Source of the DNA: Aquabacterium olei
GTDB lineage: Bacteria; Pseudomonadota; Gammaproteobacteria; Burkholderiales; Burkholderiaceae_C
Direction: 5' to 3'
NCBI RefSeq assembly: GCF_003100395.1
Contig: NZ_CP029210.1
Coordinates: 992,001 to 1,056,000, forward strand
DNA length: 64,000 nucleotides
Shown here: in pieces, positions 29,337-37,758 of the stretch
Layout of the letters: each line of letters opens with the position of its first letter
Numbering within the stretch: the first letter of the stretch is position 1
Made by a program: the position numbers and the translations under genes
The notes under the pieces: generated by a model
The model's database searches: none
The model's input: the letters and a program-made list of their open reading frames with translations, nothing else
Told to the model about the DNA's origin: nothing

Positions 29337-30269
29337 ATGACCGACGCCCCTCTGCCGCCCGTTTCTCCCCAGCCCGCCGCCCTGGCGCGCCAGCTCCGCC
29401 GCCTCGCGACCCTGCCGTCGCCGCCGTGGCTGCATGGCGAGGTGGCGCGGCGCCTGGCCGACAAGCTCGGCCCCATCCGCATCGAGCCCGCCCACTGGGT
29501 GGACTGGTCGGCCTGGCTGGGGGAGGGGGTGTCGCCCGTGGCCGCCCGCTATCCCGATGCCCGGCGCTGGGTGATCGAGCCCACACCGGCGCTCACCACC
29601 CGCAGCACGGAGGCCTGGCAGGCATCTCACGCCTCGCCCTGGTGGGCACGCTGGCGGCGCACCACCCCGCCCGTGGCCACGATGGGCGACCCGCACCCGG
29701 AAGGCTGGCCCGCCGATGGGGTGCAGATGGTCTGGGCCAACATGACGCTGCATGCCGCCGCCGACCTGCCCGGCCTGCTGGCGCACTGGCACGGCCTGCT
29801 CGACACGAATGGCTTCCTGATGTGCAGCGGGCTGGGGCCCGACACCGCGCGCGAACTGCGTGATCTGTACCGCGCGCTGGGCTGGCCCTTGCCCACGGTC
29901 GATTTCATCGACATGCACGACCTGGGCGATGAACTTGTCAAGGCCGGCTTTCAGGACCCGGTGATGGACATGGAGCGCCTGACCCTGACCTGGCCGGATG
30001 CCGAGGCCATGCTGGCCGAACTGCGCACCTGGGGCGGCAACGTGGCGGTGGGCCGCCATGCCGGCTTGCGCACACCACGCTGGCGTGCCCGCTTGCTCGA
30101 GGCCCTGCACACCCATTGCCGCCGCCCGGATGGCCGCCTGGGTCTGACGCTGGAGCTGGTCTATGGCCATGCGCTCAAGCCACTGCCCCGGCCCCGCCTG
30201 GCCGCCGAGACCCGCGTGTCGCTCGACGACATGAAGCGCATGGTGCGCCACGTTGGTGACAAGGGGTGA
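29337..30269 (+). CDS. BioC-like SAM-dependent methyltransferase-fold protein
   Basis: A 310-residue protein resembling BioC-type methyltransferases. It has a central MVWANMTLHAAADLPGLLAH, equivalent to the motif IV region of BioC (where 'SN..LQW' is usual), followed by a strand-helix unit with LDTNGFLMCSGLGPDTAREL. The N-terminal glycine-rich SAM loop is not clear, so activity is uncertain. BioC methylates malonyl-ACP to begin biotin synthesis, but no bio genes are nearby. Genes of this type next to comF are common in betaproteobacteria. Confidence 0.65.
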   Translation: MTDAPLPPVSPQPAALARQLRRLATLPSPPWLHGEVARRLADKLGPIRIEPAHWVDWSAWLGEGVSPVAARYPDARRWVIEPTPALTTRSTEAWQASHASPWWARWRRTTPPVATMGDPHPEGWPADGVQMVWANMTLHAAADLPGLLAHWHGLLDTNGFLMCSGLGPDTARELRDLYRALGWPLPTVDFIDMHDLGDELVKAGFQDPVMDMERLTLTWPDAEAMLAELRTWGGNVAVGRHAGLRTPRWRARLLEALHTHCRRPDGRLGLTLELVYGHALKPLPRPRLAAETRVSLDDMKRMVRHVGDKG

Positions 30270-30334
30270 ACCCCTGCGGTGCGATTGCAACGCCGACAGC
30301 GGGTTATCCATAGCCAGATGGCCCCGATTCCGTA

Positions 30335-30363
30335 TTGAGATGGCGCAAGTGCCTGCATAGAAT
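30335..30363 (+). promoter_or_regulatory. sigma70-like promoter of the cytochrome oxidase region
   Basis: TTGAGA (30335-30340), 17 bases, TAGAAT (30358-30363), about 97 bases before the DUF2244 start. It is the best promoter in the 190-base gap and probably drives DUF2244 and the cox genes. Confidence 0.6.
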
Positions 30364-30459
30364 GGGTCACACGACCGAGGGGTTCACAGGCCCTGACGTC
30401 ACCCGATCCACCCGCCGGAATCGGCCCCCGAGCCGCCGACAGCAGAGGAGTTGTGGGGC

Positions 30460-31032
30460 ATGACAGCCACCTTGTCGTCTGTTCGCATGAATGCCCCCGC
30501 GCTCTGGCAGTTCGGCATCTGGCGTCCTGACGCACTCCTTCGGCATTCCGGCAAGGCCCGCGTGCGCCTCACTGACCAGGCCGCTGGCTGGCTTGCCGAA
30601 TGGCACCTCGCCCGCGAACGCCTGCTTACACCCTGGCAGGCGGGCCGGGCACTGTTTCTGCTGGCAACCCTGGCGTTGCTGCTCAGTGCGGGGTTCTGGC
30701 TGATGGGCGTGGCCGTGGCGCCGCTTGCCTGTCTGCAGTTGGCCGGCATCGGCATGGTCCTCACGATGTGGGTCCGGCACGCAGACGATCGCGACGTGAT
30801 TGCCTTGCGTCCCGGTCTGCTGCGGGTTGAACGGCACCGTGCAGGGCGGGTCGACACCGTCGAATTCAACCCCCGCTGGGTGCGGGTCGAGCCCGACCAG
30901 CACGATGAATCTCTGGTGCGCCTCTCGGGCCACGGGCTCAGCGTGGTGGTGGGCGATTTCGTGCAGCGACAACACCGGCGTCAGCTGGCGGACGAGTTCC
31001 GCTGGGCGCTTCGTCACCTCGACGGCCGGTAA
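30460..31032 (+). CDS. DUF2244 domain membrane protein
   Basis: A 190-residue protein with two adjacent membrane helices (about residues 62-105) and a soluble C-terminal part, the layout of DUF2244 proteins encoded beside cytochrome c oxidase genes. The role is undefined but probably oxidase-related. The segment HRAGRVDTVEFNPRWVRVE is family-typical. GAGGAG at 30444-30449 is 10 bases before ATG 30460. coxB follows after 64 bases. Confidence 0.8.
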   Translation: MTATLSSVRMNAPALWQFGIWRPDALLRHSGKARVRLTDQAAGWLAEWHLARERLLTPWQAGRALFLLATLALLLSAGFWLMGVAVAPLACLQLAGIGMVLTMWVRHADDRDVIALRPGLLRVERHRAGRVDTVEFNPRWVRVEPDQHDESLVRLSGHGLSVVVGDFVQRQHRRQLADEFRWALRHLDGR

Positions 31033-31096
31033 GCGGGCGAGGGCGTGCCAGGTCAGGCGCGCCGTCACGGAGCCCCTTCATGACCAACGACAACCC

Positions 31097-32329
31097 ATGG
31101 CGAGCGAGAACATGATCCTGGATCCTGGTCAGCGAGTGAGTGAGGTGGTACCGAAGGCAGGCCTGGCCCGTGCGCAGGCCGCGCTGTCCGGATGTCGTGC
31201 GGCGATGTCGGCTGCATTGCTGCTGGGTTTCGGGGTGGCTCATGCCGTGAGCGACCTGCCGGGCGGACCGGCCGTGCGCCAGTACGATCTGCCCCCCCCC
31301 GTGACGCGCATCGCCGTCGAGCAGCAATGGCTGCACAACATGATGCTCTACATCTGCGGCGCCATCTTCGTCGCGGTGTTCGGCGTGATGTTCTATTCGA
31401 TCTGGAAGCACCGCAAATCCAAGGGCGTCAAGCCGGCCGATTTCCATGAGTCCACCACGGTCGAGATCGTCTGGACCGTCATCCCCTTCCTCATCGTGAT
31501 CGGCATGGCGCTGCCCGCCACCAAGGTGGTGGTCGCGCAGAAGGACACCACCAACGCCGACCTCACCATCAAGGCCACCGGCTACCAATGGAAGTGGGGC
31601 TATGACTACCTGAAGGGCGAGGGCGAGGGCATCGCATTCGTTTCCACGCTCGATGCCACACACCGCGCGCTGTCGGATGCCGGCACGCCGCAAGGCAATG
31701 ACTACCTGCTCAAGGTCGATCAGCCGCTGGTGGTGCCGGTCGACAAGAAGGTCCGCATCATCACCACGGCCAACGATGTCATCCACTCCTTCATGGTGCC
31801 GGCCTTCGGCATCAAGCAGGATGCCATTCCCGGCTTCGTGCGCGACACCTGGTTCCGCGCCGAGAAGGTGGGCGACTACTACGGGCAGTGCGCAGAGCTG
31901 TGCGGCAAGGAGCACGCCTACATGCCGATCCACGTGAAGGTGCTGTCTGCCGAGGATTACGCTGCATGGGTGACGGCCAAGCAGAAGGAACTGCAGGCCC
32001 AGGCCGATGACCCGAGCAAGGTGTGGGCGTTGCCCGATCTCGTGGCCCGTGGCGAGAAGGTCTACAACGCCAACTGCGCTGCCTGCCACATGGCCAATGG
32101 CAAGGGCAGCGGTGCGATCAAGGCACTGGATGGTTCGCCCGTGGTGCTCAGCGACGACAAGGGCAAGCAGATCCACGTGCTGCTCAATGGTCAGAACAAC
32201 ATCATGCCGGCCTGGCGTCAGCTGTCCGACACCGAGATCGCGGCGGTGATCACCTACACGAAGAACCAGTGGTCGAACAAGACCGGACAGCTTGTGCAAC
32301 CAGCCGAAGTGCTGGCCATGCGCAAGTGA
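31097..32329 (+). CDS. coxB: cytochrome c oxidase subunit II with fused cytochrome c domain
   Basis: A 410-residue subunit II that takes electrons from cytochrome c through the CuA centre. There is a leader or first helix (about 35-50), two membrane helices (about 80-140), then the CuA domain. Its ligands are the His of DVIHSF, Cys-x3-Cys in CAELCGKEH, and the His and Met of EHAYM. The C-terminal domain carries a heme c site, CAACH at residues 327-331, with a downstream Met in NNIMPAW, making this a caa3-type subunit. ATG 31112 is an alternative start. Confidence 0.95.
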   Translation: MASENMILDPGQRVSEVVPKAGLARAQAALSGCRAAMSAALLLGFGVAHAVSDLPGGPAVRQYDLPPPVTRIAVEQQWLHNMMLYICGAIFVAVFGVMFYSIWKHRKSKGVKPADFHESTTVEIVWTVIPFLIVIGMALPATKVVVAQKDTTNADLTIKATGYQWKWGYDYLKGEGEGIAFVSTLDATHRALSDAGTPQGNDYLLKVDQPLVVPVDKKVRIITTANDVIHSFMVPAFGIKQDAIPGFVRDTWFRAEKVGDYYGQCAELCGKEHAYMPIHVKVLSAEDYAAWVTAKQKELQAQADDPSKVWALPDLVARGEKVYNANCAACHMANGKGSGAIKALDGSPVVLSDDKGKQIHVLLNGQNNIMPAWRQLSDTEIAAVITYTKNQWSNKTGQLVQPAEVLAMRK

Positions 32330-32366
32330 AGCCCTGACAACGCGTCGTTGACGAAAGGACGTTCCA

Positions 32367-33998
32367 ATGAGTGCAGTGCTCGGTCAAGGCGGCCACGGCC
32401 ACGTTCACGGCCATGATGACCACGCCCACGACCATCCGCACGGGTGGCGTCGGTGGGTCTATGCCACCAACCACAAGGACATCGGCACGCTTTACATGCT
32501 GTTCGCGCTGACGATGCTGATGATCGGCGGCGTGCTGGCTCTGGGTATCCGTGCCGAGCTTTTCCAGCCCGGGCTGCAACTGGTCAACCCCGAGCTGTTC
32601 AACCAGCTCACCACCATGCACGGCATCATCATGGTGTTCGGCGCGATCATGCCGGCCTTCGTGGGCTTCGCGAACTGGATGTTGCCGCTGCAGATCGGCG
32701 CCTCCGACATGGCCTTCGCGCGCATGAACAACTTCAGCTTCTGGCTGATGATTCCCGCGGCGCTGCTGCTGGTCGGCTCGTTCTTCATGCCGGGCGGCGC
32801 ACCTGCGGCGGGCTGGACCCTGTACGCACCGCTCACGCTGCAGATGGGCCCCTCGATGGATGCGGGCATCTTTGCCATGCACCTTCTGGGTGCCTCGTCC
32901 ATCATGGGCTCGATCAACATCATCGTCACCATCCTCAACATGCGCGCGCCCGGCATGACGCTGATGAAGATGCCGATGTTCGCGTGGACCTGGCTGATCA
33001 CCGCCTACCTGCTGATTGCCGTGATGCCCGTGCTGGCCGGCGCCATCACCATGACGCTGACCGACCGCCACTTCGGCACCAGCTTCTTCAACCCTGCGGG
33101 CGGCGGCGACCCGGTGATGTACCAGCACATCTTCTGGTTCTTCGGCCACCCCGAGGTCTACATCATGATCCTGCCGGCCTTCGGCATCATCAGCCAGATC
33201 GTGCCGGCCTTTGCCCGCAAGAAGCTGTTCGGCTACACCTCGATGGTCTATGCCACGGCCTCCATTGCCATCCTGAGCTTCATCGTCTGGGCCCACCACA
33301 TGTTCGCCACCGGCATGCCGGTCACGGGCCAGCTCTTCTTCATGTACGCCACGATGCTGATCTCGGTGCCCACGGGCGTGAAGGTCTTCAACTGGATCGC
33401 CACGATGTGGAGGGGCTCGATGACCTTCGAGGGCCCGATGCTCTGGGCCGTCGGCTTCATCTTCGTGTTCACCATGGGCGGCTTCACGGGCCTGATCCTG
33501 TCGGTGGCGCCCATCGACATCCAGCTGCAGGACACGTACTACGTGGTCGCGCACTTCCACTACGTGCTGGTGGCGGGTTCGCTGTTTGCGCTGTTTGCCG
33601 GGTTCTACTACTGGGGGCCGAAGTGGACGGGCGTCATGGTGCCGGACTGGAAGGGCAAGCTGCACTTCTGGTGGTCGCTGATCGCGTTCAATGTCACCTT
33701 CTTCCCGATGCACTTCCTGGGCCTGGCCGGCATGCCGCGCCGCTATGCCGACTACGCGATGCAGTTTGCCGACTTCAACGCGCTGGCCTCGGTGGGCGCG
33801 TTTGCCTTCGGTTTCGCCCAGGTGTACTTCATCTTCGGTGTGCTGATCCCGGCCATGCGCGGCAAGGGCGAGCCGGCCCCAGCCAAGCCCTGGGAGGGTG
33901 CTGAAGGCCTGGAATGGGAAGTGCCTTCGCCCGCGCCGTTCCACACCTTCGAGACCCCGCCCAAGCTGGATGCCACGGCCACCCGCGTGGTGGGCTGA
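32367..33998 (+). CDS. coxA: cytochrome c oxidase subunit I
   Basis: A 543-residue catalytic subunit carrying heme a and the heme a3-CuB centre. Diagnostic segments are [29 protein letters not shown] (heme a His), [16 protein letters not shown] (CuB His and cross-linked Tyr region), [11 protein letters not shown] (CuB His pair) and [12 protein letters not shown]. Twelve membrane helices are expected. The N-terminus before the first helix is unusually His-rich (residues 9-26, seven or more His). AAAGGAC precedes the ATG. Confidence 0.97.
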   Translation: MSAVLGQGGHGHVHGHDDHAHDHPHGWRRWVYATNHKDIGTLYMLFALTMLMIGGVLALGIRAELFQPGLQLVNPELFNQLTTMHGIIMVFGAIMPAFVGFANWMLPLQIGASDMAFARMNNFSFWLMIPAALLLVGSFFMPGGAPAAGWTLYAPLTLQMGPSMDAGIFAMHLLGASSIMGSINIIVTILNMRAPGMTLMKMPMFAWTWLITAYLLIAVMPVLAGAITMTLTDRHFGTSFFNPAGGGDPVMYQHIFWFFGHPEVYIMILPAFGIISQIVPAFARKKLFGYTSMVYATASIAILSFIVWAHHMFATGMPVTGQLFFMYATMLISVPTGVKVFNWIATMWRGSMTFEGPMLWAVGFIFVFTMGGFTGLILSVAPIDIQLQDTYYVVAHFHYVLVAGSLFALFAGFYYWGPKWTGVMVPDWKGKLHFWWSLIAFNVTFFPMHFLGLAGMPRRYADYAMQFADFNALASVGAFAFGFAQVYFIFGVLIPAMRGKGEPAPAKPWEGAEGLEWEVPSPAPFHTFETPPKLDATATRVVG

Positions 33999-34027
33999 CG
34001 GCCGGAGCCCTGACAGGACACACCGCC

Positions 34028-34144
34028 ATGAACGCCCCTTCCGATTCTCGTGCCAACCGCCGCCTGGGCCTCATCCTGGCTTCGGTGGCGGTGGCGTTCT
34101 TCGTCGGGTTCATCGTCAAGATCGTGCTGCTGACGCCCCAATGA
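34028..34144 (+). CDS. small cytochrome oxidase assembly protein (38 residues)
   Basis: A 38-residue single-helix protein: a charged N-terminus (SDSRANRRLGL) followed by the membrane segment ILASVAVAFFVGFIVKIVLL. Genes of this size and kind lie between coxA and ctaG in Burkholderiales and are annotated as oxidase small assembly proteins; the biochemical role is unproven. AGGACA is 8 bases upstream of the ATG, and the stop overlaps the ctaG start (ATGA). Confidence 0.8.
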   Translation: MNAPSDSRANRRLGLILASVAVAFFVGFIVKIVLLTPQ

Positions 34145-34752
34145 GTGTGTCGACACCGCCCCATGATGCTGCCTGGCGCCGCGCGCTGCGTCTGCACCGG
34201 GCCAACCGCGACACCGTGTTCAAGCTGGTCGTCGTGGCGGGGCTGATGTTCGGCTTCGGGTACGCCATGGTGCCGATGTACCGCCACATCTGTGCGGCCC
34301 TCGGCATCAACGTGCTCACGCTGGGTGAGCAGAAGGTGCCGGGTGCCGTGGGCGAGCGCCGCAACACCCAGGTCGACCTCAGTCGCACCATCACCATCGA
34401 GTTCGACGCCAATGCCCGCGGCCCGTGGGATTTCAAGCCCGAAGTGCGCTCGGTGCGCGTGCATCCGGGCGAACTCACCACGGTGGTCTACGAATTCCGC
34501 AACCGCCAGGACCGGACCATGGCGGCCCAGGCCATCCCCAGCTACGCACCCAAGCAGGCCACCTCGCACTTCACCAAGCTCGAGTGCTTCTGCTTTGCAG
34601 AACACAAGCTCCAGCCGGGCGAGTCGAAGCGCTGGCCGGTCACCTTCATCATCGACCCGCGCCTGCCCAAGGACGTTCGCACCATCACGCTGTCCTACAC
34701 CTTCTTCGAGGTAGGCGGGCGTGTGCCTGCGGTGCCAGGAGGATCGGTGTGA
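34141..34752 (+). CDS. ctaG: cytochrome c oxidase assembly protein CtaG/Cox11
   Basis: A 203-residue copper chaperone that inserts CuB into subunit I. One N-terminal membrane helix (about 27-47; LVVVAGLMFGFGYAMVPMY) anchors a periplasmic immunoglobulin-like domain with the copper-binding CFCF motif in LECFCFAEHKL. The length and motifs are those of the family. It overlaps both neighbours by 4 bases, so translation is coupled. Confidence 0.95.
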   Translation: MSVSTPPHDAAWRRALRLHRANRDTVFKLVVVAGLMFGFGYAMVPMYRHICAALGINVLTLGEQKVPGAVGERRNTQVDLSRTITIEFDANARGPWDFKPEVRSVRVHPGELTTVVYEFRNRQDRTMAAQAIPSYAPKQATSHFTKLECFCFAEHKLQPGESKRWPVTFIIDPRLPKDVRTITLSYTFFEVGGRVPAVPGGSV

Positions 34753-35000
34753 GCGAGCTCGAGCCCGGATCGTCGGATGGCCTGCGCGAAGCGGCGCGGC
34801 GGCGTGGGTCGTTCCTGCAGACCGTCAAGGCGGTGGCGTGGTCCTTCTTCGGCGTGCGCAAGTCGACCGACTATGCGCAGGATGTGGCGCACATCAACCC
34901 CATCCACGTGATCGTGGCAGGTGTGCTGGCCGGCATCGCCTTCGTGGTCGGTCTCGTGTTGCTTGTGCGCTGGATCGTCGGCAGTGGGGTGGCGCAGTGA
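34749..35000 (+). CDS. DUF2970 single-helix protein
   Basis: An 83-residue protein with a GTG start overlapping the ctaG stop (GTGA). The conserved FLQTVKAVAWSFFGVRKSTDY segment and one C-terminal membrane helix (HVIVAGVLAGIAFVVGLVLL) are typical of DUF2970. Its position between ctaG and coxC is conserved in Burkholderiales, implying a part in oxidase assembly, but the function is unknown. Confidence 0.85.
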   Translation: MSELEPGSSDGLREAARRRGSFLQTVKAVAWSFFGVRKSTDYAQDVAHINPIHVIVAGVLAGIAFVVGLVLLVRWIVGSGVAQ

Positions 35001-35065
35001 GCAGCGTGTCGGTTTTGTCGTCGTCGTGAACCAGCGTGGCCCCGTGCGGGCCTGAGGAGTCAGAC

Positions 35066-35950
35066 ATGTCGGTCGCAGTACCCAGAGGGCAGGCCCCTTA
35101 CTACTTCGTGCCGGGGCCATCCCGCCATCCGATGATGGCGGCTGCCGGCCTTTTCTTCGTGATCCTCGGCGCCGGCCAGTGGGTCAACGGGGCAGCCTGG
35201 GGGCCGTACTCGGTGGCTTTCGGGCTGGTGTGGTGGGCCGTCGTGCTCACGCAGTGGTTCTCGGATGCCATACGCGAAAGCGAAGCCGGCCTGTACAGCG
35301 ACCGCATCGATGTCTCCTACCGGTGGAGCATGGCGTGGTTCATCTTCTCGGAGGTGATGTTCTTCGCCTCCTTCTTCGGTGCGTTGTTCTGGGCGCGTCT
35401 GTACGTGCTGCCGGCGCTGGGCAACATCGAGAACGCGCTGCTGTGGCCCGATTTCAAGGCCGTGTGGCCGTCCGAGATGGCGGGGGCGACGGCCTCGCCA
35501 GCAGGCACGGTCGAACCCTTCCGCACCATGGGGCCGTGGCCGATCCCCACCATCAACACCGCCTTGCTGCTGACTTCCGGCATCACGCTGACGATCGCCC
35601 ACCACGCGCTGCGTGAAGACATGCGCAAGCGGTGCCTCACCTTCATGTGGCTGACGGTGCTGCTGGGCGTGCTCTTCGTGATGCTTCAGGGCTACGAGTA
35701 TTACGAGGCCTACACCCACCTGAACCTGAAGCTCTCGTCGGGCATCTACGGGTCCACCTTCTTCATGCTGACCGGCTTCCACGGCCTGCACGTGTTCGTC
35801 GGCATGCTGATGCTGCTGTTCATCACGCTGCGACTGCAGAAGGGGCACTTCACGGCACAGCGGCACTTCGGGTTCGAAGGCGCGGCCTGGTACTGGCACT
35901 TCGTGGACGTCGTCTGGCTGGGCCTGTACGTGATCGTCTACTGGACCTGA
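35066..35950 (+). CDS. coxC: cytochrome c oxidase subunit III
   Basis: A 294-residue, seven-helix subunit III. Segments such as YYFVPGPSRHPMMAAAGLFF at the N-terminus, SEVMFFASFFGALFWARLY, FMLTGFHGLHVFVGMLML and GAAWYWHFVDVVWLGLYVIV are family signatures. It stabilises the core and supports proton uptake. AGGAG at 35053-35057 precedes ATG 35066. It ends the coxBAC run and converges with a small opposite-strand gene. Confidence 0.96.
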   Translation: MSVAVPRGQAPYYFVPGPSRHPMMAAAGLFFVILGAGQWVNGAAWGPYSVAFGLVWWAVVLTQWFSDAIRESEAGLYSDRIDVSYRWSMAWFIFSEVMFFASFFGALFWARLYVLPALGNIENALLWPDFKAVWPSEMAGATASPAGTVEPFRTMGPWPIPTINTALLLTSGITLTIAHHALREDMRKRCLTFMWLTVLLGVLFVMLQGYEYYEAYTHLNLKLSSGIYGSTFFMLTGFHGLHVFVGMLMLLFITLRLQKGHFTAQRHFGFEGAAWYWHFVDVVWLGLYVIVYWT

Positions 35951-35966
35951 CGCCCCCGGGCCGGAC

Positions 35967-36188
35967 TCACTGGCCCATCGGGATGCCGGTGGGCTGGATC
36001 CAGCCCATCTTGTAGCTCACCAGGATGAACACGAACAAGGCAATCGACAGCCCCACCCGCAAGGCCAGGGCGCGCACCATGCGGTTGCTCTTGGGCTCGC
36101 CGTCCCGTCCGTCGCGCAGCATGGCGCGACCGGCGGCAAACAGCGCCACGATGATGGCGACCAGGGCGATGACGAAGACGATCTTCAT
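35967..36188 (-). CDS. DUF2909-type twin-transmembrane protein
   Basis: A 73-residue protein with two membrane helices (residues 2-20 and 43-60) joined by a charged loop (RAMLRDGRDGEPKSNRMVRA). It matches the DUF2909 pattern and sits, in reverse orientation, between coxC and surf1 as in many Burkholderiales. The function is unknown; a link to oxidase assembly is inferred from position. Confidence 0.8.
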   Translation of the reverse strand: MKIVFVIALVAIIVALFAAGRAMLRDGRDGEPKSNRMVRALALRVGLSIALFVFILVSYKMGWIQPTGIPMGQ

Positions 36189-36230
36189 CGGCCCAGTGTA
36201 TGCCGGGCGCCCGGCCCCGCGGGAGTCGCG

Positions 36231-37076
36231 ATGACCCTGCCCCCGAAGCCGCAAGGGACAGGGCGCCGCGTGGTGGTGGCCCTGGCCGCGCTGGCTGCCA
36301 CCGGGCTGACGGTCTGGCTGGGGTGCTGGCAGTTGGGGCGCGCCGAGACCAAGGCGGCGCTGGCGAACCAGGTGGCGCATCAGGCGAGCCTGCCGACCTG
36401 GACCGCCGCCGATTGGCCCTGCGATGCGCAAGCGACAAGCACCTTGCCTCTGCAGCGGCCGGTGCGATTGCGCGGGCAATGGCTGCACGAGCGCACCGTG
36501 TTGCTGGACAACCGCAGCATGGACGGACGCAGTGGCCTCATCGTCGTGACACCGCTGCGGCTCGATGAGCGCGCGGCCTGCCCTGGCGCCATCGTGCTCG
36601 TGCAACGTGGCTGGTTGCCCCGCGATCCGGCCGCCCCGCGCGACGCCGCCTACTTGCCTGCGGTGCCACGCCCGCCCGGCCTCGTCGAGGTGCAAGGGCG
36701 TCTGGTGGCCGAACCGAGCCGGGTCTATTCGATTGCGCAGGAGCCCCAGCCGAAAGGCGCCGCACCCGTGCTGCGCCAGAACGTCGACCCCGCCTTCTGG
36801 GCCGCGTGGTTGGGGCAATCCCCGCTGGCGGGCACCGTCCTTCAGTTGCAAGCTGGAGCCGAACTGGCCCGCGCCGACGCGACCGCCCCTGAAGCCCCGG
36901 CTGGCGATGGGTTGTGGCGTCGGTGGCCCGCGGTGGACCACGGGCAGGGCAAGCATCTGGGTTATGCCGTTCAGTGGTTTGCGCTGGCGGCCCTCATCAC
37001 GGGACTCTATGTCTGGCACCAACTCATCCGCCCCCGTCGGGCTGCCGACCGGACGCTTGCCCATGTCGACCCATGA
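36231..37076 (+). CDS. surf1: SURF1 family cytochrome oxidase assembly protein
   Basis: A 281-residue SURF1 homologue. Two membrane helices, at about 11-30 and near residues 245-265, flank a periplasmic domain. The start VWLGCWQLGRAETKA, the central RGQWLHERTVLLDNR and the C-terminal HLGYAVQWFALAALITGLYV are typical. It helps deliver heme a to subunit I. The stop overlaps the next gene by 14 bases, and it is divergent from the DUF2909 gene. Confidence 0.9.
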   Translation: MTLPPKPQGTGRRVVVALAALAATGLTVWLGCWQLGRAETKAALANQVAHQASLPTWTAADWPCDAQATSTLPLQRPVRLRGQWLHERTVLLDNRSMDGRSGLIVVTPLRLDERAACPGAIVLVQRGWLPRDPAAPRDAAYLPAVPRPPGLVEVQGRLVAEPSRVYSIAQEPQPKGAAPVLRQNVDPAFWAAWLGQSPLAGTVLQLQAGAELARADATAPEAPAGDGLWRRWPAVDHGQGKHLGYAVQWFALAALITGLYVWHQLIRPRRAADRTLAHVDP

Positions 37077-37752
37077 CCGCTCGGCGCCCGACAGCGCGCT
37101 GCAGTTCAGCGTGCACGGCCTGGCCCAGCAGGATCTGGCTCAGGCCCAGCGCACGCGCAGCGGCCGCCTCAAGATGCTGCTGGTGTGGCTGGTGTGTGCG
37201 GCACCCGTCATCGCGTCCTACTTCACGTACTACGTGCTGCGACCGCAGGGCCGCGTCAACCACGGCGATCTCATCACCCCTTCGCGCCCCATGCCGGCTG
37301 ATGGCCGGCTGGCCCTCCACGATGTGCAAGGGCGCGCCGTGTCGGTGGCCGCGCTCAAGGGCCAGTGGTTGCTGGTGAGCGTGGCCGGTGGCGCGTGCGC
37401 GGCCGAGTGCGAGCGCCACCTCTACTGGCAGCGCCAGTTGCGCGAGGTGCTGGGCAAGGACAAGGACAGACTCGATCGGGTCTGGCTGGTCAATGATGGC
37501 GAGCCCCCCCGGCCCGCGGTGCTGCCCGGCCTGTCTGCGCCCGGGTCCTGGGTGCTGCAGGCGGATCGCGAGGCACTGTCTGGCTGGTTGGTGCCGGCCG
37601 CCGGGCAAGCCCTGTCAGCGCACCTCTATCTGGTCGACCCGCGAGGCGATTGGATGATGCGCTGGCCAGCCGACGCCGATCCCGCCGACATCAAGAAGGA
37701 CCTTCTTCGCCTGATGAAGGCCAACAACAGTTGGGACGAGGCCGGCCGCTGA
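37063..37752 (+). CDS. SCO-like/thioredoxin-fold membrane protein of the oxidase cluster
   Basis: A 229-residue protein with one membrane helix (MLLVWLVCAAPVIASYFTYY, about 38-57) and a periplasmic domain. It has a Cys-x3-Cys motif (GACAAEC) in the place where SCO copper chaperones have CPDVC. The partner His of SCO, five residues before YLFDP, is not at that spot; a His lies two residues before the equivalent YLVDP. It may be a diverged copper chaperone or thiol reductase for the CuA site. It starts 14 bases inside surf1. Confidence 0.7.
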   Translation: MSTHDRSAPDSALQFSVHGLAQQDLAQAQRTRSGRLKMLLVWLVCAAPVIASYFTYYVLRPQGRVNHGDLITPSRPMPADGRLALHDVQGRAVSVAALKGQWLLVSVAGGACAAECERHLYWQRQLREVLGKDKDRLDRVWLVNDGEPPRPAVLPGLSAPGSWVLQADREALSGWLVPAAGQALSAHLYLVDPRGDWMMRWPADADPADIKKDLLRLMKANNSWDEAGR

Positions 37753-37758
37753 GCCGGG

